Below, in pieces: positions 17,337 to 26,576 of a DNA stretch of 64,000 nucleotides; position 1 is the stretch's first letter; every line of letters starts with the position of its first letter. The stretch is taken from NCBI RefSeq assembly GCF_000372845.1, contig NZ_KB889964.1, positions 186,001 to 250,000 of the forward strand. The letters run 5' to 3'. The notes beneath the pieces are model-generated. The model was given only the letters and a program-made list of their open reading frames with translations. It had not been told where the DNA came from and ran no database searches. The DNA is from Methylocystis rosea SV97 (GTDB lineage: Bacteria > Pseudomonadota > Alphaproteobacteria > Rhizobiales > Beijerinckiaceae). Made by a program: the position numbers and the translations under genes.

Positions 17337-18919
17337 TGCTCCGCCGCCATCGTCTGATGGGGCGGAGGCGCCGAGCCGCCCGCCAGCTCTGCTGGATATT
17401 TTTGGAGTTTGGCAAACCAGACGACGCCGCCAAGCAGGAACATAATGACGGCGCCGAGCAGAAATGCGTCATCCATGGCAAGAATGCCCGCTTGTTGGCG
17501 GATGGCGCGCGCAATCACGCGACGCGTGACCGATTCAGACAGGCCCAACGACTGAAGCTGCTGGGTCAACGCCGCCAGCGTGTCCAGCGAGGCGTAGCGA
17601 CGGCCGCCGAGATATTCGGATAGGTTGAGTTGATGCCACGGCGTGCGGCGGAAGTAGACGACGCTCTGAAACGCGATGCCAAAAGCGCCGCCGACGAGAC
17701 GAAACAGCAGGAACTCTTCCGCCGCCCGCTTATACGCGGGTCCTGATAACCCGTACGTCGCGAGGGTCGACGTCGGCGCCGATAGCGCGGCGACACAAAA
17801 GCCCAGGAAAACAACCGGTATAGCGAGCTTATCGTATGAAGCGTTCTTGTCGAAGAGCCCGAGCCAGGTGAGCACGACCGACGAGCACACGCACATCATG
17901 CAGATCACGAAGCGCACATCGAGCTTCTTCGAAATCTCGTACATGAAGCCAGCGAGCGGCAGGCCCGCGACCATCATCGCCAGATAGACATGGCCTGCGA
18001 GCGAGGACGTGTAGCCGAGCAAAAGCTGCATCTGCACCGACAGCAGCGACATCAGCCCCTGTATGACGAGAAAGCCGAGGAAGCCGCTGAGGACGCCAAT
18101 GGCGTAACTCGAGCGCGAAAAGAGCCGCACGTCGACGATCGGGTGGCGTTCGCCCCATTCCCAGATGATGAAGAGAGGTAGAGAGAACATGACGGTGATC
18201 AGCGCGACCGACAGCAGTGACGAGCCGAACCAATCGAAATCATTGCCCAGGCTCAGCATCATCTGCATGGCGATCAAGGTGATCACGAGCAGCACATAGC
18301 CCACGGCGTCGAAGCGCACGATCTTGCGCTTATATTCGCGGCCATAAAGCAGCGCGCCAATGATCGCCGAGATGAGAACGCCCAGTGTCGCGTTGGCGTA
18401 AAAGAGCCAGCGCCAGGAAAAATACTCGGCCCAGAAGCCGCCGAGAAACACCGCTAGCGTATAAGGCAATATGCCGAGCGCGGCCCAATAGCCGAGGCCG
18501 ATCCTGTACTGCTTTTCTGGCAGTTCGCCCAGCGCCGCCGATTGACTGACGACCGCAAGAAAGCCGCCGAAAACCCCGAAGACGAATCTCGTCGGGGCGT
18601 ACATAAAGACGCTCTCGCTCGAGACGCAAATCAGCGAGGCGATCGCGTAGCATAAATAGCCGAACGTCAGCACGCGATATTCGCCGAAGCGACCGGCTAG
18701 GACTCTCGCGAGCGGCACGCCAAGCGCTACGCCGATGAGATAGAAGGTCGTTCCCCAAGCGCCGAAGCTCGGCGTGACGCCTTCAAGCGAACCGGCAGAG
18801 TAAGGCGTCAGCACGCTATGGCCGGAGACATTCGACAAAACGTCGACGTATCCAATCCCCAGCGCGCCAAGAAACAGAAGCAGCTTGCCGCCAACCAGCC
18901 TATCGAATGACACGATCAT
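17333..18919 (-). CDS. DHA2-type MFS drug/proton antiporter (EmrB-like)
   Basis: Inner-membrane exporter with about 14 predicted transmembrane helices over 528 residues. Conserved features include the helix-4/5 region (MYAPTRFVFGVFGGFLAVVS) and the loop ALGVPLARVLAGRFGEYRVL, a variant of the MFS motif A. It forms an operon with the NodT and HlyD genes downstream (ATGA overlap). The substrate cannot be read from sequence; aromatic compounds, drugs and fatty acids are typical. A LysR-type gene is transcribed divergently 468 bp away and is the obvious candidate regulator, although that gene also shares an operator-like box with the dab locus. Confidence 0.88.
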   Translation of the reverse strand: MIVSFDRLVGGKLLLFLGALGIGYVDVLSNVSGHSVLTPYSAGSLEGVTPSFGAWGTTFYLIGVALGVPLARVLAGRFGEYRVLTFGYLCYAIASLICVSSESVFMYAPTRFVFGVFGGFLAVVSQSAALGELPEKQYRIGLGYWAALGILPYTLAVFLGGFWAEYFSWRWLFYANATLGVLISAIIGALLYGREYKRKIVRFDAVGYVLLVITLIAMQMMLSLGNDFDWFGSSLLSVALITVMFSLPLFIIWEWGERHPIVDVRLFSRSSYAIGVLSGFLGFLVIQGLMSLLSVQMQLLLGYTSSLAGHVYLAMMVAGLPLAGFMYEISKKLDVRFVICMMCVCSSVVLTWLGLFDKNASYDKLAIPVVFLGFCVAALSAPTSTLATYGLSGPAYKRAAEEFLLFRLVGGAFGIAFQSVVYFRRTPWHQLNLSEYLGGRRYASLDTLAALTQQLQSLGLSESVTRRVIARAIRQQAGILAMDDAFLLGAVIMFLLGGVVWFAKLQKYPAELAGGSAPPPHQTMAAEH

Positions 18920-19309
18920 GCCGTTCGGCGCATTTCCCCAGCCCGCGACAGCTCATCCAGCTTATCCGAAAGGCTGGCGTGTGATGCGGAACCGAACATC
19001 CGATGTGAACAGAGGCGCCAAATGGAACGGGACCCGTACGGCAGAGGCGTTGACTTAGTTGGCCGGCCTATGGCGCGCATAGTTCACTCTCACGACGACG
19101 TCAAAGCAGTGCTAACCCGTGCGGACCCTAAACGCCACGTCCTATCGGTATCGAAAAACTCAGCAGCAGCAAACAGAAAAACGAGCTCCCGATCGCATTT
19201 TTTTAATCCTCAGCTTTCAAAATGAAGCCGCACGAGCGATCTGGAACGAAGTGAACTTGTTGATTGATCAAAGTTAACCGAAACCGAGTCTATAAAAGAC
19301 AGGATCCGG

Positions 19310-19360
19310 CATCGTTCTATGAAATGAAAATGTTCATTCACTAAAACGAAATTTTCATAG
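19310..19360. promoter_or_regulatory. Operator-like box and dyad upstream of the first LysR gene
   Basis: CATCGTTCTATGAAA at 19310-19324 matches, at 14 of 15 positions, CATCGTTCTATCAAA at 21194-21208 in front of the second LysR gene. It overlaps a dyad: CTATGAAA (19317-19324) with TTTCATAG (19353-19360), and ATGAAAAT (19324-19331) with ATTTTCAT (19351-19358). Location and symmetry fit a LysR-type regulatory site. Confidence 0.5.
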
Positions 19361-19386
19361 CGACAAGCGGCTCGTAGGGAAGGAGA

Positions 19387-20301
19387 ATGCAGCCGGACTT
19401 GGACTTGGAACGCCTTAACTACCAGCATCTCTATTATTTCTGGGCCGTCGCCAAAATGGGCTCAATTAAGAACGCCTGCAGTATGCTCGGACTGGCGCAG
19501 CCGACAATCAGCGGCCAACTGGCCGTCTTCGAAAAGTCGATCGGCCATAAGGTTTTTCATAGAGAGGGCCGGAAGCTGGTTCTGACCGAAAAAGGCCTGC
19601 TGGCTGTCAGTTACGCGGATGAAATATTCAGGATAGGCGACGAGCTGCGCAACTGGCTGAAGGGCGAAAACGCAGAACGTCGGCTGGAACTACGGATAGG
19701 CGTCTGCAACGCGCTTGACACCTTGGTTATGCGCCGGCTGCTCACGCCACTGTTGAATATGTCGCAGTCGCCTATGCTCATATGTTTCAGTAGCGACGAG
19801 CGTTCGCTTTCGGAGCTGAGTCCGTTGACTTGCGATCTCGCGCTCTTGAATGCGCCACCAGCTTCCGTAAGGCGCGGCTTTTCCAGTCAGCTCCTTGCCA
19901 CGCTGGAGATGTCCATATTTGGCGCGCCAAACCTCGTTGCCGCATATCGGGATGGCTTTCCGCGAACGCTGCATCACGCGCCAGTTATTTTACCGACCTC
20001 CAACACACTTTTGCGACAGTCGCAGGATCGCTGGTTCCATAGCCACGGATTAAAACCGCAAGTCAGAGCGGAAATCGAGGATAACTCTTTGTTGAAGAGT
20101 ATCGCCGCAACCGGCGAGGGTCTTGTCTTTGCGCCGAGTGTGATGCGACGCGAAATGCTTGAGCGCTATGGACTCGATTTCGTGGCTGAAATAGAGGGCG
20201 TTCAGGAACGCGTTTTCGCCGTCGCCAATCAGAGGAATCCGGCGGTGGCGGCGATAATTCGCGGCATGTCTTCCCTGGTAGAGCGCTTAACTGATGGGTA
20301 G
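19387..20301 (+). CDS. LysR-type transcriptional regulator (NhaR/CbbR-like), paralogue 1
   Basis: 304 residues. The N-terminal winged helix reads LNYQHLYYFWAVAKMGSIKN and LGLAQPTISGQLAVFEKSIG, the NhaR-like variant of the LysR DNA-binding domain, followed by a periplasmic-binding-protein-type effector domain. A GGGAAGGAGA ribosome-binding site precedes ATG 19387. The 3' end overlaps the convergent second LysR gene by about 15 bp. The two share the same unusual LNYxHLxYFWA start and are paralogues. It may control the divergent efflux operon or, with its partner, the dab operon; the shared upstream box favours cross-regulation. Confidence 0.9.
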   Translation: MQPDLDLERLNYQHLYYFWAVAKMGSIKNACSMLGLAQPTISGQLAVFEKSIGHKVFHREGRKLVLTEKGLLAVSYADEIFRIGDELRNWLKGENAERRLELRIGVCNALDTLVMRRLLTPLLNMSQSPMLICFSSDERSLSELSPLTCDLALLNAPPASVRRGFSSQLLATLEMSIFGAPNLVAAYRDGFPRTLHHAPVILPTSNTLLRQSQDRWFHSHGLKPQVRAEIEDNSLLKSIAATGEGLVFAPSVMRREMLERYGLDFVAEIEGVQERVFAVANQRNPAVAAIIRGMSSLVERLTDG

Positions 20302-21192
20302 TCGCGAGCCAACTAGTTCCGTCAATAAGGGATTTGCAAAGCGCCTCTTTCGCGTGATGGCGTAAAAGGACTCCCTTATCCGTTCAAGCTTGCAATGTTC
20401 GACGAGAACGCCGGACTCAAGTTCATCCCTGACAACGACTGGCGGCACGAGCGTTACGCTGTGGCTCTCTCTGACGATGAGACGAAGCATCGCCATGTCT
20501 TCAACCTCCGCCAGAATGATCGGACTGATTCCAGCTTCTTCGAGGATACGGTCGAAGGCTATTCTGATCGCTGCGCCCCGCGCGGGGAGAACGATCGGAA
20601 CCTGTGTGAGATCGTTGGGGAACTGGAACGTCGACGCGGTTGCCTTCCTTCCATTCCACAGATTTGGATGACCGATAATGCTGACTGCCTGTTCCGCGAC
20701 GAGCAAATTCTGCCATTCGAAATTCATGTCCATCGTGGCAGGCTGATTTGACAGCACGAGGTCGAGCGCATGGGCTTCGAGCTTTTGAAGAAGCTCGTTC
20801 AATGTCCCGGATTTTAGCTGGAGCTCCACATCGTGACGGTCGATGAGGGGTTTGAGGAACTCGATCTGAAAGTTGCGCGACAGCGTTGCGACGGAACCGA
20901 TTCGCAACATATGCCGATCACCGAGACTCAAACTTTTAAACGTGCTCAGCAATTCCTCGCCGGACTTGAAGACCGTATTGGCATAGTCGAGCGCGACACG
21001 ACCTGCTTCAGTCAATCGCAGAGCGCGGCCGTCCCGCTCAAATAGTGGTTGACCGAGTTGTTCCTCCAACGACTTGAGTTGGACGGACAAGGAGGACGGC
21101 GACACGTTGAGCAATTTCGCTGCTCGCGTTAGGCCGCCCTCGTTGGCGATTGCCCAAAAATACCGCAGGTGGTGATAGTTCAGGAAAGCCAT
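20287..21192 (-). CDS. LysR-type transcriptional regulator (NhaR/CbbR-like), paralogue 2
   Basis: 301 residues from ATG 21192 (MAFLNYHHLRYFWAIANEGG), chosen over an upstream in-frame start because this is where LysR proteins begin. The helix-turn-helix is LLNVSPSSLSVQLKSLEEQL, and the effector domain ends AITRKRRFANPLLTELVG. It is transcribed divergently from dabB with only about 100 bp between start codons, the usual position of a LysR regulator relative to its target. An inverted repeat spans that gap. I infer it regulates dabBA, possibly in response to CO2/bicarbonate status; the effector is unknown. Confidence 0.9.
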   Translation of the reverse strand: MAFLNYHHLRYFWAIANEGGLTRAAKLLNVSPSSLSVQLKSLEEQLGQPLFERDGRALRLTEAGRVALDYANTVFKSGEELLSTFKSLSLGDRHMLRIGSVATLSRNFQIEFLKPLIDRHDVELQLKSGTLNELLQKLEAHALDLVLSNQPATMDMNFEWQNLLVAEQAVSIIGHPNLWNGRKATASTFQFPNDLTQVPIVLPARGAAIRIAFDRILEEAGISPIILAEVEDMAMLRLIVRESHSVTLVPPVVVRDELESGVLVEHCKLERIRESFYAITRKRRFANPLLTELVGSRLPIS

Positions 21193-21193
21193 A

Positions 21194-21249
21194 CATCGTT
21201 CTATCAAACAGAATGGTGGATTGCAATAATAGCATTTTTCAGAACGATG
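21194..21249. promoter_or_regulatory. Inverted repeat in the lysR-dabB divergent promoter
   Basis: CATCGTTCT (21194-21202) and AGAACGATG (21241-21249) form a perfect 9-bp inverted repeat with a 38-bp spacer. The left arm abuts the regulator's start codon and the right arm lies 45 bp before dabB. The left arm extends into the box shared with 19310-19324. Confidence 0.55.
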
Positions 21250-21293
21250 GGCTTGATCTAGCTTCCGCTCCGTCGACATTGATGGAGCCGGTC

Positions 21294-22883
21294 ATGGTTC
21301 AACTTGCAAGCTGGTCTGTACTATTGGCGCCGCTGTCGCTCGCGTGGGTCGGGATGACGCCGTCCGGACAGGCCAATGCCGCGCCCGACCAGATGGCGAG
21401 AAGAACGCTGCTTGCAGCATCGATGGCCCTCGCCGTTGCGCTGTGCGCCACAGCAATCGTCGCGCTTCATGGTCCCTTGGTCAGCGTCACGCTTGGCGTC
21501 AGCGGTGTCGGCATCGGCGTCTATGTCGATGCGCTTTCGGCGACGATGCTGGTGCTCGTCTCCTTCATCGGATTGATCGTCCTTTACTATAGTCGAAACT
21601 ACCTTGACGGCGACCCAAACCATGGACGCTTTCTAAAATTCATAGCTCTGACGCTCGCCGCAGTGCTCGCCGCGGTGATCTCCGGCAATCTTGTCCAGCT
21701 CATCGCTGCCTTGATTGCGACGAGCATCGGGCTCAACAAGCTCTTACTTTTTTGTGGCGAGCGTCCCGCCGCACAACTCGCTGCGAAAAAGAAATTCATT
21801 GCGAGTCGTATCGCTGACTTATGTCTCATCGGCGCCGCCACCCTTCTACTATCGACATTTGGCACGCTTGAATTTTCCGCGCTCTTAGCGCAAGCGAAGA
21901 TAGTGCGCGCCTACGACGCCAACGTCACAACCGCCGCGGTTCTGATTGTCATGGCGGCGCTGCTGAAATCCGCGCAATTGCCAACCCATGGCTGGCTGAT
22001 CGAGGTCATGGAGACGCCGACACCGGTGTCCGCTTTGCTGCATGCGGGCGTCATCAATGCCGGCGGCTTCATTGTGCTTCGACTTGCGGATCTCGTGGCG
22101 CTCTCTCATGGGGCGCTGCATCTGCTCGCGGTTGTTGGTGGCGCGACGGCTCTGTTCGGCTCGGTCGTCATGCTGACCCAGACCTCGGTGAAGGTGTCGC
22201 TCGCTTATTCTACTGTCGCGCAGATGGGCTTTATGATGGTCGAATGTGGGCTCGGCGCCTTCCCCGCTGCAATCCTGCATATCGTCGCCCATTCGCTCTA
22301 CAAGGCGCACGCCTTCCTTTCGTCGGGCAGCATCATCGATCTCGCGCGCGCCTCATGGACGCCGAGCCCCGGCGGGCAGCCACATCCGGAGCGCTTCGGA
22401 CTCGCGCTCGTTGCAACCATCGCGGTGGCCTTCGTTGTCAGCCCGCTCTTCGGCGCGAGCTTCAGCGAGAAGCCCGGCGCCCTGGCTCTTGCAATGATCT
22501 TGATGATGGGGCTGGCGCATATGGTCGCCAACGCTATCGACGAGCGGCCGAGCGGCTATGTGATCGGCAAGACCATTTCGCTTGCCGCTCTGGCAGCCGT
22601 CGCCTTCTTCACCTTGCACGAGGCCGCCGAGCGGCTGATGGCCTCTAGCCTTCCCGCCCCCATGTCTATTCATGGCTTTGTGGGCTATCTCATTTTCGCG
22701 AGCGTGATCTTGTCCTTCTGCGCCGTGACGGTGTTTCAAAATGTCATTGCGTGGCACGCCAAAGAGCCCGTCTGGCAAGCGGCCTATGTCCACCTTTCGC
22801 AGGGTCTTTATCTCAATACCATCGCGAACCGGCTTGTGTTGAGATTCTGGCGGCGCCGGCCACCCGCCGTCCAACCCAACTGA
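21294..22883 (+). CDS. dabB: DabB, NuoL/MrpA-like membrane subunit of the DAB inorganic carbon transporter
   Basis: Proton-conducting antiporter-like subunit that energises DabA. The start chosen is ATG 21294, preceded by TGGAGCCGGTC; ATG 21282 is the alternative. The 529-residue protein is a many-helix membrane protein with the NuoL-family segments LIALIATSIGLNKLLLFCGE, LLKSAQLPTHGWLIEVMETP (the conserved Lys and the H-G-W-L motif) and TPVSALLHAGVINAGGFIVL. It is followed 18 bp later by dabA, the diagnostic partner, which distinguishes it from complex I NuoL. It is divergent from a LysR gene. Confidence 0.92.
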   Translation: MVQLASWSVLLAPLSLAWVGMTPSGQANAAPDQMARRTLLAASMALAVALCATAIVALHGPLVSVTLGVSGVGIGVYVDALSATMLVLVSFIGLIVLYYSRNYLDGDPNHGRFLKFIALTLAAVLAAVISGNLVQLIAALIATSIGLNKLLLFCGERPAAQLAAKKKFIASRIADLCLIGAATLLLSTFGTLEFSALLAQAKIVRAYDANVTTAAVLIVMAALLKSAQLPTHGWLIEVMETPTPVSALLHAGVINAGGFIVLRLADLVALSHGALHLLAVVGGATALFGSVVMLTQTSVKVSLAYSTVAQMGFMMVECGLGAFPAAILHIVAHSLYKAHAFLSSGSIIDLARASWTPSPGGQPHPERFGLALVATIAVAFVVSPLFGASFSEKPGALALAMILMMGLAHMVANAIDERPSGYVIGKTISLAALAAVAFFTLHEAAERLMASSLPAPMSIHGFVGYLIFASVILSFCAVTVFQNVIAWHAKEPVWQAAYVHLSQGLYLNTIANRLVLRFWRRRPPAVQPN

Positions 22884-22901
22884 TGACGCCGGAGAGCAAG
22901 C

Positions 22902-25511
22902 ATGTTCCAGCTCAAAAGCGAACTGAAAGACACTATCACCGATACGGCGTCACTCGATCTAGCGCCGGAAGAATTTCCGCGATTCTCCGACTCGCCGGCC
23001 AGGCGCAAGCTGCTGCAAGTGGCGATCGACCGCGCTTGTCACAAGATCGCTCCGCTTTGGCCGCTGAAGCATTTTGTCGCCGTCAATCCGTTTCTTGGCT
23101 TTGCTAACCAGTCGTTCGCCAGCACCGCGGCGACCCTCAAGCGTGTGGCAAAAACCCGAATGCTCATGCCGCGCGGCTTTTACCGGCAAGCGATCGAGGC
23201 CGGCGCTATTTCAGACGCCGACCTTGAAGCCGCGCTCGCTAGATCGTCGAACACAACTGACGGGCCGGCTGACGTCGCCGCACTGAAGGAGGCGGCGGCG
23301 AGTGCTGCAAAAGCTGACGCCCCCAATCATGCGGCGATTGCGACGGTGGCCGAGGTGCTCGACGCGCTTGCCGATGGAGACCGGCAAGCGTCGCTGGTCG
23401 GCTTTATGATCGACGATATTTCGCGGTGGTGCGCGGCCTATTTTGATGACGGCCAGGCTAGTTGGCGTATGCCCAATCGCGACATGAAGCCTTATGCCGC
23501 CTGGCGCGCCGCCGCGCGCTATGATCGCAATCCAGAAGCCATGGGTGTGCGTGGATTCCGCCGCGCCATTGTCGCATTGCCTGATGACCCAGTGGAAACC
23601 ATCGGGGCCGTGATCGAAAAACTAGGAATTGCCGATCGCGCGATCGACGACTATCTGCACCGGACGCTCTTCGACATTGGCGGCTGGGCGGCCTATGCGC
23701 GGTATCTGGTCTGGAATTCGGAGCTTTATGGCGAACCCAACGACACGCTGACGCAGCTCCTGGCCATTCGTGTTGCTTATGGATATGGCCTGTTCCAGTC
23801 CCGTTCCGACGCAGCCTTCTCTTCCGCATGGTCGGAAGCGATGCGTATCGCCGCCGCGAAGCCGCAGGATGAATGCCTTAATAACGATGCCGATCTCACC
23901 ATCGATCTCATCCTGCAGGACGCTTATGAAATCGCGTTTCAGCGGCGGCTTGTCGCAAGACTGCATGAAAATATGAAGCGGACTAAAAGGCGCGAGAAGG
24001 AACGCGCAGTTCTGCAGGCGGCGTTTTGCATTGACGTCCGCTCTGAAATCTACCGCCGCGCACTAGAGACCGTTTGCCCGCAAGTGGAAACTATCGGCTT
24101 CGCGGGCTTCTTCGGTTTCCCGATCGAGTATGTGCCGATCGGCCACAGCAAGGGCGGCGCACAATGTCCGGTACTCCTGAGGCCGGCTTTCATCGTATGC
24201 GAAGCGGTAGGCGAGGCATCCGAGGAAGAAAAGGAAGAGGTTCTTGGTCTTCGTCTGCTCCGGCGTCGTGCGAGCAAGGCTTGGAAGGCGTTCAAGCTTT
24301 CCGCAGTCTCCTCCTTCGCCTTCGTCGAATCGGCGGCATTCCTCTACGCCGGCAAGATCCTCTCCGACAGTCTGGGCCTGACGCGCGTCGCGCCGCATCC
24401 CAATCTCGATGGCCTTGATCGCGCCGTGATCGAGCGTGTGGGCCCGAGCGTTGAGCCGCGGATTGTCGGTGGACGCAACACCGGCTTCACGGAGAGTCAG
24501 CGCGTCGCCATGGCGGTGGCCGTTCTCAAGGCCATGTCGATGACGGAGAATTTCGCGCGTCTGGTGATGCTTGCCGGGCATGGAAGCACGACTGTTAATA
24601 ACCCGCATGCCACGGGGCTTGATTGCGGCGCATGCGGCGGACACACGGGCGAAGCCAATGCCCGAGTCGCCGCGACCATCCTCAATGACGCCCATGTGCG
24701 AGAAGGCCTTGCGCTCAAGGGAATCCATATTCCGCATGACACATGGTTCCTAGGCGCCTTGCACGATACGACGACGGACGAGGTGCGACTGTATGACGTC
24801 GAAAAGGCCCCTAGGTCGCACACCAAGGACATTAGCGAACTCAAAGCCTGGCTGGCTAAAGCCTCTTCGCTGGCTCGCATGGAGCGCTCCGTGATCCTCG
24901 GGCTCGCCGGACAGGAAGGGATCGATGCGAAGATTGTCGCGCGCAGCCGCGACTGGTCACAGGTTCGTCCCGAATGGGGTCTCGCCGGCAATGCGGCGTT
25001 TATCGCCGCGCGGCGCGAGCGCACGCGGGGGCTCGATCTCGGCGGGCGCGCATTCTTGCACAGCTATGACCACACGAAGGATGACGGATATAGCGTGCTG
25101 GAGCTGATCATGACGGCGCCGATGGTCGTTGCGAGCTGGATTAACCTCCAATATTTCGGTTCGACGGTGAACAATCGCGTCTTCGGCAGCGGCAATAAGA
25201 CGCTGCACAACGTCGTGGGCCAGATTGGCGTTCTTGAGGGAAACGCTGGCGATCTTAAGGTGGGCCTGCCATGGCAGTCCGTCCATGACGGCAAGCGCTT
25301 CATTCACGAGCCATTGCGGCTCAATGTTTTCATCGAAGCGCCGGAAGCCGCAATCGAGGAGATTATCCGTAAGAACGATACCGTTCGCGATCTCGTGAAC
25401 AATCGTTGGCTCCACCTTTACTGCTTCGACGACGTGGGGGATACGATACGCAGCTATCATACGTTTGGCGATTGGCGAGCCGTGGCGGACGACACTACGA
25501 ACAGCGTCTAG
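22902..25511 (+). CDS. dabA: DabA, DUF2309/UPF0753 beta-carbonic-anhydrase-like subunit of the DAB system
   Basis: 869 residues, cytoplasmic-face partner of DabB that is thought to convert CO2 to bicarbonate vectorially. The zinc ligands known for DabA are present: Cys376 and Asp378 in CIDVRSE, His560 in AGHGSTTVNNPH and Cys575 in DCGACGGHTGE. The His-to-Cys spacing of 15 is the same as in the characterised enzyme. WPLKHFVAVNPFLGFANQSF near the N-terminus is a family signature. The gene is complete. In a serine-cycle organism CO2 is a substrate for PEP carboxylase and for Ccr, so a DAB pump makes sense. Confidence 0.95.
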   Translation: MFQLKSELKDTITDTASLDLAPEEFPRFSDSPARRKLLQVAIDRACHKIAPLWPLKHFVAVNPFLGFANQSFASTAATLKRVAKTRMLMPRGFYRQAIEAGAISDADLEAALARSSNTTDGPADVAALKEAAASAAKADAPNHAAIATVAEVLDALADGDRQASLVGFMIDDISRWCAAYFDDGQASWRMPNRDMKPYAAWRAAARYDRNPEAMGVRGFRRAIVALPDDPVETIGAVIEKLGIADRAIDDYLHRTLFDIGGWAAYARYLVWNSELYGEPNDTLTQLLAIRVAYGYGLFQSRSDAAFSSAWSEAMRIAAAKPQDECLNNDADLTIDLILQDAYEIAFQRRLVARLHENMKRTKRREKERAVLQAAFCIDVRSEIYRRALETVCPQVETIGFAGFFGFPIEYVPIGHSKGGAQCPVLLRPAFIVCEAVGEASEEEKEEVLGLRLLRRRASKAWKAFKLSAVSSFAFVESAAFLYAGKILSDSLGLTRVAPHPNLDGLDRAVIERVGPSVEPRIVGGRNTGFTESQRVAMAVAVLKAMSMTENFARLVMLAGHGSTTVNNPHATGLDCGACGGHTGEANARVAATILNDAHVREGLALKGIHIPHDTWFLGALHDTTTDEVRLYDVEKAPRSHTKDISELKAWLAKASSLARMERSVILGLAGQEGIDAKIVARSRDWSQVRPEWGLAGNAAFIAARRERTRGLDLGGRAFLHSYDHTKDDGYSVLELIMTAPMVVASWINLQYFGSTVNNRVFGSGNKTLHNVVGQIGVLEGNAGDLKVGLPWQSVHDGKRFIHEPLRLNVFIEAPEAAIEEIIRKNDTVRDLVNNRWLHLYCFDDVGDTIRSYHTFGDWRAVADDTTNSV

Positions 25512-25791
25512 CCGCGCGCTGCCGCCACCGGCTCAACGAGTTCGGGCGTCACACATGATTCTGTTAGCTTATTTCGAATGACCCGTTCTAAAGTTTGAAT
25601 TTTTCAGACCCACGATGTTTGCCTAGCCTTTCGATGGGAACTGGATCGATACATTTCCTGCTGCGATCGTCTGTTTTGCAGCGCCGGAGTGTGCGGTTTG
25701 TGGCGCAGTCGTAACATTCCGCGCATTGCGCGCACTGAGGGTCGGCTACGACACCGTGCCGTCGCAACTAAGCTGAGGGAGGCATCGACTA
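25512..25791. other. Intergenic region before bioD
   Basis: No recognisable gene. A plus-strand frame without a start ends just before bioD (RALRALRVGYDTVPSQLS) and could be the tail of a lost gene, but I cannot assign it. The bioD ribosome-binding site GAGGGAGG lies at its right end. Confidence 0.3.
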
Positions 25792-26430
25792 GTGACGAGT
25801 TTCGTGATCGCCGGAACCGACACGGGGGTGGGAAAGACGATCTTCTCCGCCGCGCTCGCCCAGGCGCTCGACGCCTATTACTGAAAACCCGTGCAGTCTG
25901 GTCTCGACGGCGAGACGGATTCGCAAACCGTCGCCCGGCTATCCGGGCTTTCACCGGCGCGCGTGCTGCCCGAAAAATGGCGCCTGAACACACCGGTCTC
26001 GCCGCATTATTCAGCCGAAATCGACGGCGTCGAGATTGATCCAGAACGCCTCGCGCTACCCCAATGCGATCGTCCGCTCGTCATTGAAACCGCCGGCGGC
26101 GTGATGACGCCGTTGACCCTTCGAGTTCCGACGATCGACATGCTGGCGCGTTGGAGAATTCCCGTCATTCTCGTGGCGCGAACGTCTCTCGGAACCATCA
26201 ATCACAGCCTCCTGTCGATCGAGGCGCTGCGGCGACGGAATATTGCGTTGCTTGGCGTCGCCTTCGTCGGCGAGGAGAACGAGAACACCCAGGCCACGAT
26301 CGGGACCATGGGCGGCGCGCGCGTTCTCGGCCGACTTCCGTTCGTCGCCCTTCTCACGCGGGAAACATTGCGCGCGACCTTCAATGCGAGCTTTCGCGTC
26401 GCCGAATTCGAGCAATATGCCAAGCAATAG
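25792..26430 (+). pseudogene. bioD: Dethiobiotin synthetase with an in-frame TGA
   Basis: From GTG 25792 (ribosome-binding site GAGGGAGG) the product begins [20 protein letters not shown], the BioD P-loop GTDTGVGKT, and meets TGA at 25882-25884. The same frame continues [13 protein letters not shown] and [13 protein letters not shown] to 26430, so one stop interrupts an otherwise full-length (212-codon) gene. In BioD a Trp (TGG) or Tyr normally precedes KPVQSG, so the lesion is most simply a G-to-A change of TGG to TGA. The Lys-Pro-x-Gln-Ser substrate motif lies after the stop. The gene is inactive unless TGA is read through. A damaged bioA lies 2.5 kb downstream. Confidence 0.85.
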
Positions 26431-26576
26431 AATTTGTTCCCGGTTCGCCGGAGAGCCGGTCTTCCCTCATTCCCAGTTCGACGGCTCTCCATTGGAAGGG
26501 CGTCAAACTAAATGCCGCGCCGCCAGCCAAAAGGCGGCGCCTTTCGACCAGCGCAACTCGTCAAGGAGACGGAAAT

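Noticed and set aside
26151-26576. N-terminal extension of ccr overlapping bioD
   Set aside because: Ccr proteins start at the TTG-encoded Met with AAGGAGACGG in front; the upstream codons are a frame of bioD.
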